DNA of 23,632 nucleotides from Pyrinomonadaceae bacterium (lineage in GTDB: Bacteria > Acidobacteriota > Blastocatellia > Pyrinomonadales > Pyrinomonadaceae). The stretch spans positions 1 through 23,632 of the forward strand of contig JAICPV010000002.1 in the NCBI GenBank assembly GCA_025929655.1, written 5' to 3'. Positions within the stretch are counted from its first letter, which is position 1; the number at the start of each line of letters is the position of its first letter. Under the pieces are notes generated by a model. It searched no databases. It was not told the origin of the DNA and saw only the letters and a list, made by a program, of their open reading frames with translations. The position numbers and the translations under genes were made by a program. Of this stretch, positions 7,578-14,534 are shown piece after piece.

Positions 7578-9014
7578 CTACCTGGGGAGCGGCTGCTCCA
7601 GGTTTGCTAATCCGTATGCCAACACCGCCATCACCGAGCCGAGCTCGGCCAACTCCTTCGGGTCGACCTTGTCGAACGTATCGGCGGCGGTGTGATGATA
7701 ATTGAAATAGGTCCGCGTATCGAAGAACGGAGCAAACGACGGGACGCCGGCAATGGTCAGAGGGCTGATGTCTGCACCTACGCCGCCGGGCTCGTGTTGC
7801 ACGAGGCGCGCGCCCTGGGAACTCAAAATATCAGCGATGGGCTCCAAATATGCGGCGATCTCTGATTTGCCGGTGAACAGAATGCCCAGTGGCCGCGAAG
7901 CCCCAAGATCGCTTTCGATCGCAGCAAAATGTTTAGAAAGATTCGCCGTTTCTTCTCGGGCGTATGTTGTTCCTCCGCGAAGCCCGTTCTCTTCGTTCAT
8001 ATACGCGATCATCCGAATGGTGCGTCTCGGCCGCAGGTTCAGCTGCTTTAACAGAGACGGCACCTGCATTGAAACCGCGATCCCGGTCGCGTCGTCCAGT
8101 GCGCCAGTCCCGAGGTCCCACGAATCAAGATGGCCTGAAACGATCACGACCTCGTCCGGCTTTTCACTTCCCAGCAGATCGGCGATCACATTGTAGCTTA
8201 CTGCGTCGGGAAGTGTTTTCGGCGTGATTGTGAACCGCACACGAACCTTCCCAGCTGTTGCCAGGTGGGCTATCGTTTCGGCGTCCTCGAAGGTAATTGC
8301 CGCTGCTGGTATCTGCCGCACGCCGTCCGCGTAACGCATTCCTCCGGTGTGCGCCAAACGGTTTTGCGAGCCGCCCGCCGATCGAACCAACACCCCGACC
8401 GCTCCCAGACGCGCAGCCGCAACTGCACCGCCACCGCGAAATTGCACTGCCTGCCCGTATGCATCCAATCCAAAGCCGCTTTCTGCTAATTCCCGATCGA
8501 ATTTGCCATTGAACAGAACGACCTTGCCCGACACGCCGGAGCGGCCGAGCCTGGTCAATTCATCGTAACTGCTTACAACGACCACGTCTGCCGACAATCC
8601 ACTCGCAGGTGTAGCAATGCTTCCGCCCAGAGCGGTGAGAACGATCTTTTGCGTTGTCCCCGGCGCCATCCCGGGAAATTCGATGATTTCTCCGCGCTCT
8701 TCGCCGCGCACCCAATGCGGCACCATCACCTTCTGCAGCCGAACGTCCAGCCCGAGTTTCCGCATTTCGCCCGCTACATATTCGACCGCGCGCTGCGCCT
8801 GCGGCGATCCGGAAAGCCTCGGCCCGATGTTGTTGGACAAGTATGCCGTGCGGGTATATGCGTAATCGCTCGCCAACGCAGCCTTTTGAATGTTTCGCAG
8901 TTGCGTGAGCGTCCCCGGAGAATACAGTTGCGGTGTCGGTGATACTTGCTGTGCAATGCAGTTCTCAGAAAAGGTAAACGTAAAAAGGAAGAGTGTTAGT
9001 AGTCCGGATCGCAT
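7578..9014 (-). CDS. M28-family zinc aminopeptidase/carboxypeptidase with PA domain, exported
   Basis: This 478-residue metallopeptidase is predicted to be secreted (signal peptide 1-22, ending SENCIAQQ). A protease-associated (PA) domain spans about 125-260. The M28 catalytic domain spans about 270-470 and has every zinc or catalytic position I expect: His295 in SGHLDSWDLG, Asp in GALDDATG (307/308), the Glu pair 341-342 in YMNEENGLRGG, Asp369 in ESDLGA and His440/441 in NYHHTAADT. It resembles the plasma glutamate carboxypeptidase (carboxypeptidase Q)-like branch, which trims short peptides. The ATG at 9014 lacks a ribosome binding site; TACACT lies seven bases upstream. It is divergent from the S9 peptidase gene. 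Its likely role is finishing digestion of peptides released by the neighbouring endo- and dipeptidyl-type enzymes. Confidence 0.93.
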   Translation of the reverse strand: MRSGLLTLFLFTFTFSENCIAQQVSPTPQLYSPGTLTQLRNIQKAALASDYAYTRTAYLSNNIGPRLSGSPQAQRAVEYVAGEMRKLGLDVRLQKVMVPHWVRGEERGEIIEFPGMAPGTTQKIVLTALGGSIATPASGLSADVVVVSSYDELTRLGRSGVSGKVVLFNGKFDRELAESGFGLDAYGQAVQFRGGGAVAAARLGAVGVLVRSAGGSQNRLAHTGGMRYADGVRQIPAAAITFEDAETIAHLATAGKVRVRFTITPKTLPDAVSYNVIADLLGSEKPDEVVIVSGHLDSWDLGTGALDDATGIAVSMQVPSLLKQLNLRPRRTIRMIAYMNEENGLRGGTTYAREETANLSKHFAAIESDLGASRPLGILFTGKSEIAAYLEPIADILSSQGARLVQHEPGGVGADISPLTIAGVPSFAPFFDTRTYFNYHHTAADTFDKVDPKELAELGSVMAVLAYGLANLEQPLPR

Positions 9015-9076
9015 ATGCGAAAGTGTATCGCAAATGTTGTTACAATTTGAGTTCGACCGTGAGAAGCCTCTTCAAT

Positions 9077-9158
9077 TTGCAGAAGTCCGCCGTGAGCAAG
9101 GGTGTAGGAGGCAATATATCTCGGATGTTACGCCTCACCTATGTGCGGGCTTCTGCAA
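9077..9158 (+). other. 82-nt stem-closed element (14-bp inverted repeat) in the M28/S9 intergenic region
   Basis: The arms 9077-9090 (TTGCAGAAGTCCGC) and 9145-9158 (GCGGGCTTCTGCAA) form 14 consecutive pairs in plus-strand RNA, one of them G-U. Inside, GAGGC near 9108-9112 can pair with GCCTC at 9132-9136, flanked by GGT/ACC, giving a branched or stacked hairpin. On the minus strand the closing stem would carry an A-C mismatch, which favours the plus-strand RNA. It ends 54 bp before the S9 peptidase ATG, so it could be a structured 5' leader. I do not recognise it as a known riboswitch, and a DNA-level repeat remnant is the alternative. Confidence 0.5.
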
Positions 9159-9212
9159 TCTTATGCGATAATTTTCCCGGTTTTATTTACACCAATACAG
9201 GTTTGCACAAAT

Positions 9213-11270
9213 ATGAAACGCATTCTCGCCGTCCTCTCGTTTCTATTCGTTTTTGCCACTATCGGTCCTGCACAGCGGCCCTTCAATTTCTCAGACATGA
9301 TGAAGGTCCGCCGTGTCAGCGATCCGCAGATTTCGCCGGACGGACGCACTCTCGCGTTTGTTATCGGCGACGTGGATATGAACGCGAACCGGGTGATCAA
9401 TCAGATCTATTCGATTCAAACGTCCAGTCCAAACTCGGTCCCGAAACAACTGACGACCGGCACTACCTCATCGAGCGCTCCGCGCTGGTCGCCGGACGGC
9501 CGGAAAATCGCGTATACGACCGGCGGGCAGATCTGGACGATGGACGCCGACGGCGGTGACAAGCGTCAGGTGACGCGTATCTCCAGCGGGGCAGCAAATC
9601 CTGTTTGGTCACCGGACGGCCGCGTGATCGCGTTCAATTCCGACGTCTATCCCGGATGCACCAACGACCAATGCAACGAAGCGGAAGACAGACGACTCGA
9701 GGGGAGCAAGGTCCAGGCGAAGGTGACCGAACGGCTGTTGTTCAAGCACTGGAACGAATGGCGCGACCGCAAGCGCACGCATGTTTTCATTGTTCCATCA
9801 TCAGGCGGCGTCGCCACCGACTTTACACCGGGGGATTTCGACTCACCTCCATACGGGGCGAGCAGCGGAGTCGATTACGCGTTCTCGCCCGACTCACGCG
9901 AGCTTGCATTCATACGCAATTTCGAAAAGGTCGAAGCAACCTCAACGAACAGCGACATCGTCGTTCGCACCCTTACCAACCAGAACGAAAAGAACATAAC
10001 GGTTTCCAATCGGGGATATGATGCGTCGCCGGTTTTCACGCCCGACGGGAAATACATTCTTTACCGCTCGCAGGCGACGGCCACGTTTGAGGCGGATCGC
10101 TGGCGATTAATGCGATACAACCGCGCGACCGGCGAAACGGTCGAATTGACCCGCGGATTTGATCAGCAAGTTGATGAGATGACTCTTTCGCCGGATGGAC
10201 GAACGATCTATTTCACCGCCGGCACGCGCGGTTATTCGCCTATCTACAGCGTTCCGCTCGAGCCCGATTTCCGGCTCCGCATCGCAACGCATGTGAAACC
10301 GTTATTCAACGACGCTTACGCCAGCGGCCTCAACGTCGCGCCGGACGGCTCGATCGTTTTTCTTTCGAGCTCGATGAAGTCGCCCGCCGAGATCTATCGG
10401 ATCAACGCCGACGGAAGCGCCCGTGCGTCGCTGACGATCATCAATGAATCGATAATGAGGTTTTTCCCGCTCGCTGACGCCGAGTCGATCGAGTCGAAAG
10501 GCGCGCTGAACGTACCGGTGCAGGGCTGGATCATCAAGCCGGGCTTTTTCGAGGCCGGACGAAAATATCCGCTGATCGTTCTCATCCACGGTGGGCCGCA
10601 GGGCGCATGGGGTGATAACTGGGGTTATCGCTGGAATCCGCAGATCTTCGCAAACGCGGGTTACGTGGTCTATATGCCAAACCCGCGCGGATCGACCGGT
10701 TTCGGGCAAAAATTCGTCAATGACATTTCCGGCGATTGGGGCGGCAAAGCGTTCATCGATATCAAGAACGGCGTTGCAGAAGTTTTGCGAACCAAAGACT
10801 ATATCGACAAGAACCGCATCGGTGCGGCAGGCGCCTCTTACGGCGGCTACATGGTCGATTGGCTGCTGGGTCATAATAATGATCCGCGGTTCAAGTTCAA
10901 CGCTTTCGTGTCGCACGCCGGCGTTTACAATCTCGAGTCGATGGCGACGGCGACGGAAGAAATTTGGTTCCCGAATTGGGAATTCAAGGGAATGCCCTGG
11001 GAAAATCCGACGATGTACGCCCGCTGGTCGCCGCACAAGTTCGCTCAAAACTTTAATACGCCGACACTCGTAACAGCAGGGGAGCTTGATTTCCGCGTTC
11101 CGGTGGACCAGAGTCTTCAGCTTTACACGACCCTGCAGCTTCGCGGCGTTCCTTCAAAACTGATCATCTTTCCGGACGAAGGGCATTGGATACTCAAGCC
11201 GCAGAACTCGGAGTTTTGGTATCGCAATGTACTTGATTGGTTCGACAAGCATCTAAGTAATAACTTATGA
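9213..11270 (+). CDS. S9-family peptidase (DPP/acylaminoacyl-peptidase type), exported
   Basis: This 685-residue serine peptidase cleaves short peptides, probably releasing dipeptides or acylated residues in the periplasm. I start it at the ATG at 9213, where a clean signal peptide begins (MKRILAVLSFLFVFATIGPAQ); an upstream in-frame ATG at 9141 lies inside the stem element and adds an implausible leader. A seven-bladed-type propeller (about 25-420) shows repeated SPDG motifs (41-44, 93-96, 133-136, 225-227, 277-279, 327-329). The alpha/beta-hydrolase domain (about 425-685) has the oxyanion HGGPQG, nucleophile Ser542 in GASYGGYM, Asp626 in ELDFRVP and His658 in DEGHW. The length and motif positions match DPP5-like enzymes. 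The stop overlaps the M1 peptidase start by ATGA, so the two are translationally coupled. Confidence 0.95.
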   Translation: MKRILAVLSFLFVFATIGPAQRPFNFSDMMKVRRVSDPQISPDGRTLAFVIGDVDMNANRVINQIYSIQTSSPNSVPKQLTTGTTSSSAPRWSPDGRKIAYTTGGQIWTMDADGGDKRQVTRISSGAANPVWSPDGRVIAFNSDVYPGCTNDQCNEAEDRRLEGSKVQAKVTERLLFKHWNEWRDRKRTHVFIVPSSGGVATDFTPGDFDSPPYGASSGVDYAFSPDSRELAFIRNFEKVEATSTNSDIVVRTLTNQNEKNITVSNRGYDASPVFTPDGKYILYRSQATATFEADRWRLMRYNRATGETVELTRGFDQQVDEMTLSPDGRTIYFTAGTRGYSPIYSVPLEPDFRLRIATHVKPLFNDAYASGLNVAPDGSIVFLSSSMKSPAEIYRINADGSARASLTIINESIMRFFPLADAESIESKGALNVPVQGWIIKPGFFEAGRKYPLIVLIHGGPQGAWGDNWGYRWNPQIFANAGYVVYMPNPRGSTGFGQKFVNDISGDWGGKAFIDIKNGVAEVLRTKDYIDKNRIGAAGASYGGYMVDWLLGHNNDPRFKFNAFVSHAGVYNLESMATATEEIWFPNWEFKGMPWENPTMYARWSPHKFAQNFNTPTLVTAGELDFRVPVDQSLQLYTTLQLRGVPSKLIIFPDEGHWILKPQNSEFWYRNVLDWFDKHLSNNL

Positions 11271-12961
11271 CCTTTCATAAACGAATTTCTTTTGCCGCGG
11301 TCGTCGCGGCACTTTTTTTAACAGGAATTGCCTCGGCCCAAACGGCACGGCCCGACTTCAATCGAAAGTCGGTTTACGACGTCCAGCATTACAGGATCAA
11401 AACGAGTTTCGACACCGCCACAAAAACCGTTATTGCGGAAACGGCGATCACATTCAAGCCGCTCGCGGCCAATCTCTCATCGGTCGAATTCGATCAGGCC
11501 GGTTTGAGCTTTAAAAGTGTATCGCTGGACGGCTCAAACGTACCGCTCACATTCCGAACCGCCGGCGAAAAGATCATTGTCGCTTTGGACAAGTCGTATG
11601 GCCCGAACGACACTGTTGCTATCCGTTTTATCTACACGGCGGTGCGGCCGAAGAAGGGCGTTTACTTCGTCGAGCCTCTAGTCGAAGGCGGCACCGAACG
11701 CCGCTCTGCGCAGATCTGGACCCAGGGCGAACCTGACGAACACCGGCACTGGTTCCCGTCATTCGATTTCCCTTCTGACAAAGCGACGAGCGAACAGATC
11801 ATCACCGCCGATAAGGTCTTCACCGTGATCGCGAACGGCCAGCTGCTGGAAAAAAAGGAAAATGCCGACGGCACGATCACCTGGCATTACAAAATGCCGG
11901 TTCAGCATTCGTCATATCTGATCTCGTTCGCGATCGGTAAATATGTAAGGGTCGAAGAAAAATACAAAGACATTCCCCTCGGCTACTACGTTTATCCCGG
12001 CAGCGAAGCGATCGTCCCAAAAGCATTCGGCAACACAAAAGAAATGATGCGTATCTTTGAAGAGATCACCGGCGTGCCGTACCCATATAACAAATACGAT
12101 CAAACTATCGTCGCGGCATTCAATTTCGGCGGGATGGAAAATATCACGGCAACTACGATGGCGGACACCGAGATCTTTGCAGCGAATGTCGATTTTCTAC
12201 GGGGTAATATCGAGGACCTCGTTTCGCACGAGCTCGCGCATTCATGGTTTGGCAATCTTGTCACGACGAAAAACTGGGCTGAGCTGTGGTTGAACGAGGG
12301 CTTCGCGACGTTTATGGAAGCCGCGTATCGCGAGAAAATGTACGGTCGAAAGGATTATCTGCGGATGGTCGCCCAGGACGCTGAGGAATTTCTGGCCGAA
12401 GACCTGACGCTGCCGAAAAATCACGGGTTATTCAATCTCGAGGCGAATAACGTCGCGGGTTTATTCGATCATGCCGGCGTCACTTACAGCAAAGGCGGTG
12501 CCGTAATTCATACGCTGCGCGTGCAGCTTGGCGAGGAGAATTTTTGGAAAGCGATCAATACCTATCTCAACCGTCACAAATTCGGGAGCGTGGAAACCAC
12601 CGACCTAAAAAAAGTGATGGAAGAAACATCGGGCCAAAACCTCGGATGGTTTTTCGATCAGTGGGTCTACGGCCTCGGGCATCCGGCCCTGACGGCGACG
12701 CCGGTCTGGAACCCGCGCAGCCGAACGCTTACTCTCACCGTCACGCAGACGCAGCGTCCTGCTCGACTTGTTTCGCAGGCGTTCCGTATGCCAATGGAAG
12801 TGGAGTTTAAGATCGCAGGCGAGAGTGACATTCACCCACTGGAGGTCAGCAAGCGGACACAGGTCTTTTCCTTCGAGCTGGCATCAAAACCGACTTCTGT
12901 GGTCATTGATCCGAATCTCAGGGTGCCGGTCAAAACCGTAAAAGTAAATCCGATCCGCTGA
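11267..12961 (+). CDS. M1-family zinc aminopeptidase, exported
   Basis: This 564-residue gluzincin aminopeptidase removes N-terminal residues. It has a signal peptide (1-25, ending GIASAQ). An N-terminal beta-sandwich domain (about 35-225) leads to the thermolysin-like catalytic domain. The exopeptidase motif GGMEN is at 288-292, the zinc site HELAH at 321-325, and the third ligand Glu344 lies in WLNEGFATF; the supporting Tyr is likely in GVTYSKGGAV. It lacks the long helical C-terminal domain of PepN, ending instead with a short beta domain (about 465-560), as in the compact M1 forms. It starts within the S9 peptidase stop codon (ATGA), so the two enzymes are made together. That fits consecutive steps of peptide degradation outside the cytoplasm. 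Confidence 0.95.
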   Translation: MTFHKRISFAAVVAALFLTGIASAQTARPDFNRKSVYDVQHYRIKTSFDTATKTVIAETAITFKPLAANLSSVEFDQAGLSFKSVSLDGSNVPLTFRTAGEKIIVALDKSYGPNDTVAIRFIYTAVRPKKGVYFVEPLVEGGTERRSAQIWTQGEPDEHRHWFPSFDFPSDKATSEQIITADKVFTVIANGQLLEKKENADGTITWHYKMPVQHSSYLISFAIGKYVRVEEKYKDIPLGYYVYPGSEAIVPKAFGNTKEMMRIFEEITGVPYPYNKYDQTIVAAFNFGGMENITATTMADTEIFAANVDFLRGNIEDLVSHELAHSWFGNLVTTKNWAELWLNEGFATFMEAAYREKMYGRKDYLRMVAQDAEEFLAEDLTLPKNHGLFNLEANNVAGLFDHAGVTYSKGGAVIHTLRVQLGEENFWKAINTYLNRHKFGSVETTDLKKVMEETSGQNLGWFFDQWVYGLGHPALTATPVWNPRSRTLTLTVTQTQRPARLVSQAFRMPMEVEFKIAGESDIHPLEVSKRTQVFSFELASKPTSVVIDPNLRVPVKTVKVNPIR

Positions 12962-13037
12962 CTGGAGCGATAAGAATCCTTGCTTGTCTGGGCGAAGCGA
13001 AAACACCGCTCCCGACGAACGGGTGATTTCTTATAGG

Positions 13038-13069
13038 AAAAGCACCAGGCTAATCGGCCGTTGCTTTTT
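13038..13069. terminator. Probable bidirectional terminator between the M1 gene and the lipoprotein gene
   Basis: AAAAGCA (13038-13044) can pair with TGCTTTT (13062-13068), with an inner GGC/GCC pair set around TAATCG and a small internal loop. T runs follow on both strands. It lies between convergent genes, 76 bp after the M1 stop and 26 bp beyond the lipoprotein stop. The stem is imperfect, so confidence is moderate. Confidence 0.5.
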
Positions 13070-13094
13070 CATTCGCCTTCCGACAACCTCCGAT

Positions 13095-13652
13095 CTACTT
13101 CTTCATCCTCTCCATCACATAAACCTTCTGCCTGGCCGGCTTATCCGCAGTCGCCGGCCATTCAAGGATCGCGTGCCATGTATCGGTGCCCTTGCGTTCG
13201 AAGCGATATGAATTCCCTTTCGATTCGGTACCCGGCACGAACTGAACAAATCCGTCGCCTATCTCGCTCGCAGCCGATCGCAGATCACCCTCGCCTTTGC
13301 CGAATTCTCCCTCACGCAGCTCGAATCGCCCCGGCGGGCCTTTTACGCTGCCGTCCTCGTTCAGTTCCTCGACGATCATCGCGTCGCCGTCGATCTTATA
13401 ACGCTCGTAAAAAGGATTCTCGCCGTCCATGCCCTTCCACGATCCTTCGATCCATTTCAGCTTTGCAACGTCGTCTTTAGTGAACCTTTTTGACGGCGGA
13501 GGTACCGTCTTCGCTTCGGATGCATTCGATGCGTTTCCGCTTGAAATACCCGACGAATTCGTGGCCGGTGCGTTCGCGAGGTTTCCCGAGCTGCCGCCGC
13601 AAGCCGCTAACACCGTGCATCCCAAAAGAAACAAGATCTTCAAATGTTTCAT
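13095..13652 (-). CDS. Lipoprotein with DUF6265-like domain, downstream of a c-di-AMP riboswitch
   Basis: This 185-residue lipoprotein starts at the ATG at 13652, where a type II signal peptide begins (MKHLKILFLLGCTVLAAC; lipidated Cys18). An Asn/Ser/Ala-rich linker (19-50) leads to a globular domain (about 57-182). The domain has LKWIEGSWKG, an ERYKIDGDAMIVEE stretch, FELREGEF, FRYERKG-like strands and WHAILEW. This pattern resembles DUF6265, whose function is unknown. The frame also runs open upstream to 13814, but that part has no signal and crosses the terminator. Two regulatory possibilities exist: the riboswitch-terminator leader at 13724-14002, or a TATAAT box six bases before the ATG that would make a leaderless mRNA. 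Control by c-di-AMP would suggest a role in the envelope or in osmotic response. Confidence 0.85.
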   Translation of the reverse strand: MKHLKILFLLGCTVLAACGGSSGNLANAPATNSSGISSGNASNASEAKTVPPPSKRFTKDDVAKLKWIEGSWKGMDGENPFYERYKIDGDAMIVEELNEDGSVKGPPGRFELREGEFGKGEGDLRSAASEIGDGFVQFVPGTESKGNSYRFERKGTDTWHAILEWPATADKPARQKVYVMERMKK

Positions 13653-13658
13653 TCCGCG

Positions 13659-13664
13659 ATTATA
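13659..13664 (-). promoter_or_regulatory. Consensus -10 box TATAAT six bases before the lipoprotein ATG
   Basis: TATAAT is followed by CGCGGA and then ATG, so transcription would start about on the A of the start codon. No good -35 is seen at 16-18 bp spacing, which lowers confidence. If active, it would bypass the riboswitch upstream. Confidence 0.4.
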
Positions 13665-13723
13665 CCGCACGGAGCGCGGACACTCCGAACTCTGCCGAGG
13701 CCGTGCATTTCGCACCGTTAAAG

Positions 13724-13757
13724 CAAAAAAATCCCGCCACCGAGATGACGGGATTTT
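13724..13757 (-). terminator. Intrinsic terminator acting as the riboswitch expression platform
   Basis: On the minus strand AAAATCCCG and CGGGATTTT form a 9-bp stem around a 12-nt loop, followed by a run of seven T residues. It lies about 95 nt after the riboswitch aptamer and about 70 nt before the lipoprotein start, the expected place for a ligand-controlled terminator. No gene ends just upstream on this strand (the DUF420 stop is 325 bp away), which argues for an attenuator rather than an end-of-operon terminator. Confidence 0.75.
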
Positions 13758-13851
13758 CCCTTTGAGAAGACCGGATGTCTGCTTGATGTTGAAAAAGCAG
13801 AGCGCGAAGCACACACAAGATCGCGACTTGAAAACGATGATGGGCTAACTT

Positions 13852-14002
13852 CTTTGCCACACCTACGAGGTTAGCTGTCGGGCTAGGAACGAAAGATTAT
13901 CCCCGCGGCTACGAACCGCCTCGCCCCTATTCGGCCTATTGCACTAAAAACCGAATTTTGGTTCCCCCGCGACAGTCACAATGACCGCCTTCGGTGATCA
14001 AC
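13852..14002 (-). promoter_or_regulatory. c-di-AMP riboswitch aptamer (ydaO/yuaA type)
   Basis: Read on the minus strand, this non-coding stretch holds the conserved blocks of the ydaO/yuaA aptamer in the right order. ATCACCGAAGGC is at the 5' side (14000-13989), then GGGGGAACC (13968-13960), GGGGATAATC (13904-13895), and the hallmark CGACAGCTAACCTCGTAGG (13880-13862), followed by a GGTGTGGCAAAG tail. From memory, the Thermoanaerobacter aptamer reads GCCGAATCC, CGGAGGAACC, GGGGTTAATC and CCCGACAGCTAACTCC at these places. CACC (13996-13993) can pair with GGTG (13863-13860) to close P1, and TTG/CAA extends it past an internal loop. These riboswitches bind cyclic di-AMP and usually switch expression off. 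The regulated gene here is the lipoprotein at 13095-13652. No covariance search was run. Confidence 0.85.
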
Positions 14003-14011
14003 TTTTCAACA

Positions 14012-14046
14012 GTGGTAGTTTACCACGCTATTTGAACGTTCACCAA
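14012..14046 (-). promoter_or_regulatory. Candidate promoter of the riboswitch leader, with overlapping inverted repeat
   Basis: On the minus strand an extended -10 (TGGTAAACT; hexamer TAAACT at 14022-14017) lies 18 bp after a weak -35 (TTGGTG, 14046-14041). The predicted start, near 14010, is about 8 nt before the aptamer. The -10 sits inside the perfect inverted repeat GTGGTA-aac-TACCAC (14012-14026), a possible operator or short hairpin. Confidence 0.45.
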
Positions 14047-14081
14047 ACAAAAACTTGCAAAAAAACGGACGACAATAATGC

Positions 14082-14528
14082 TTATTTCGCCGGATACAAG
14101 TGATAAAGAAGAATGTAGACCACCACACCTGTCATAGATACATAAAGCCAGACCGGGAAAATCAATCGAGCGAGGTTTCGATGCTTGTCGGCACGCATTT
14201 TCAGACCCAGCCAGAGCGTTCGTAAAACAAACGGCGTGACGAGTGCGGCAAGTATTGTATGCGAGGTCAAAATCGTGAAATATATCGGACGCGTAATGCC
14301 CACACCGGTAAACCTTGTAGGCCCCAAGCCGAAATAATATGTTCTGAGAGCATGATGCGAAATATAAGAGACCAGGAAAGCAGCAGATATTGAGCTCGCC
14401 GTGAGCATACAAACACGGTGTCGCGCGATCTGGCTTGTACGGATAAAATAAAAGCCGCAGATCAGAAAAACGCCGCTCGATGCATTCAAAGCGGCGTTGA
14501 GGTGCGGAAAGATCCCGAGCAGCTCCAT
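14082..14528 (-). CDS. DUF420 membrane protein (CtaM/YozB-like oxidase biogenesis factor)
   Basis: This 148-residue protein has four or five membrane helices and belongs to the DUF420 family. It shows the family's set of histidines in or next to membrane segments: His9 (PHLNAALN), His37, His58/59 (SYISHHALRTYYFG), His90 (LTSHTILA), His116 and His143 (LLYHLYP). DUF420 proteins such as CtaM are reported to be needed for heme-copper oxidase function in Firmicutes, probably in cofactor handling. Here the gene lies six bases after the oxidase subunit III gene and in one unit with heme O synthase, which supports the same role. No ribosome binding site is evident. Downstream is the independent riboswitch leader. 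Confidence 0.88.
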   Translation of the reverse strand: MELLGIFPHLNAALNASSGVFLICGFYFIRTSQIARHRVCMLTASSISAAFLVSYISHHALRTYYFGLGPTRFTGVGITRPIYFTILTSHTILAALVTPFVLRTLWLGLKMRADKHRNLARLIFPVWLYVSMTGVVVYILLYHLYPAK

Positions 14529-14534
14529 GTTCGG

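Noticed and set aside
9141..9212. Upstream ATG for the S9 peptidase
   Set aside because: It falls inside the stem element and would bury the clear signal peptide that begins at 9213.
10302..11048. A 248-codon open frame on the minus strand inside the S9 peptidase gene
   Set aside because: It lies fully inside a gene with intact catalytic motifs, has no recognisable domain, and is rich in Arg and His as expected from the antisense of GC-rich coding DNA.
13653..13814. Upstream start for the lipoprotein
   Set aside because: The added residues cross the riboswitch terminator and place the lipobox at about residue 72, which is not compatible with lipoprotein processing.
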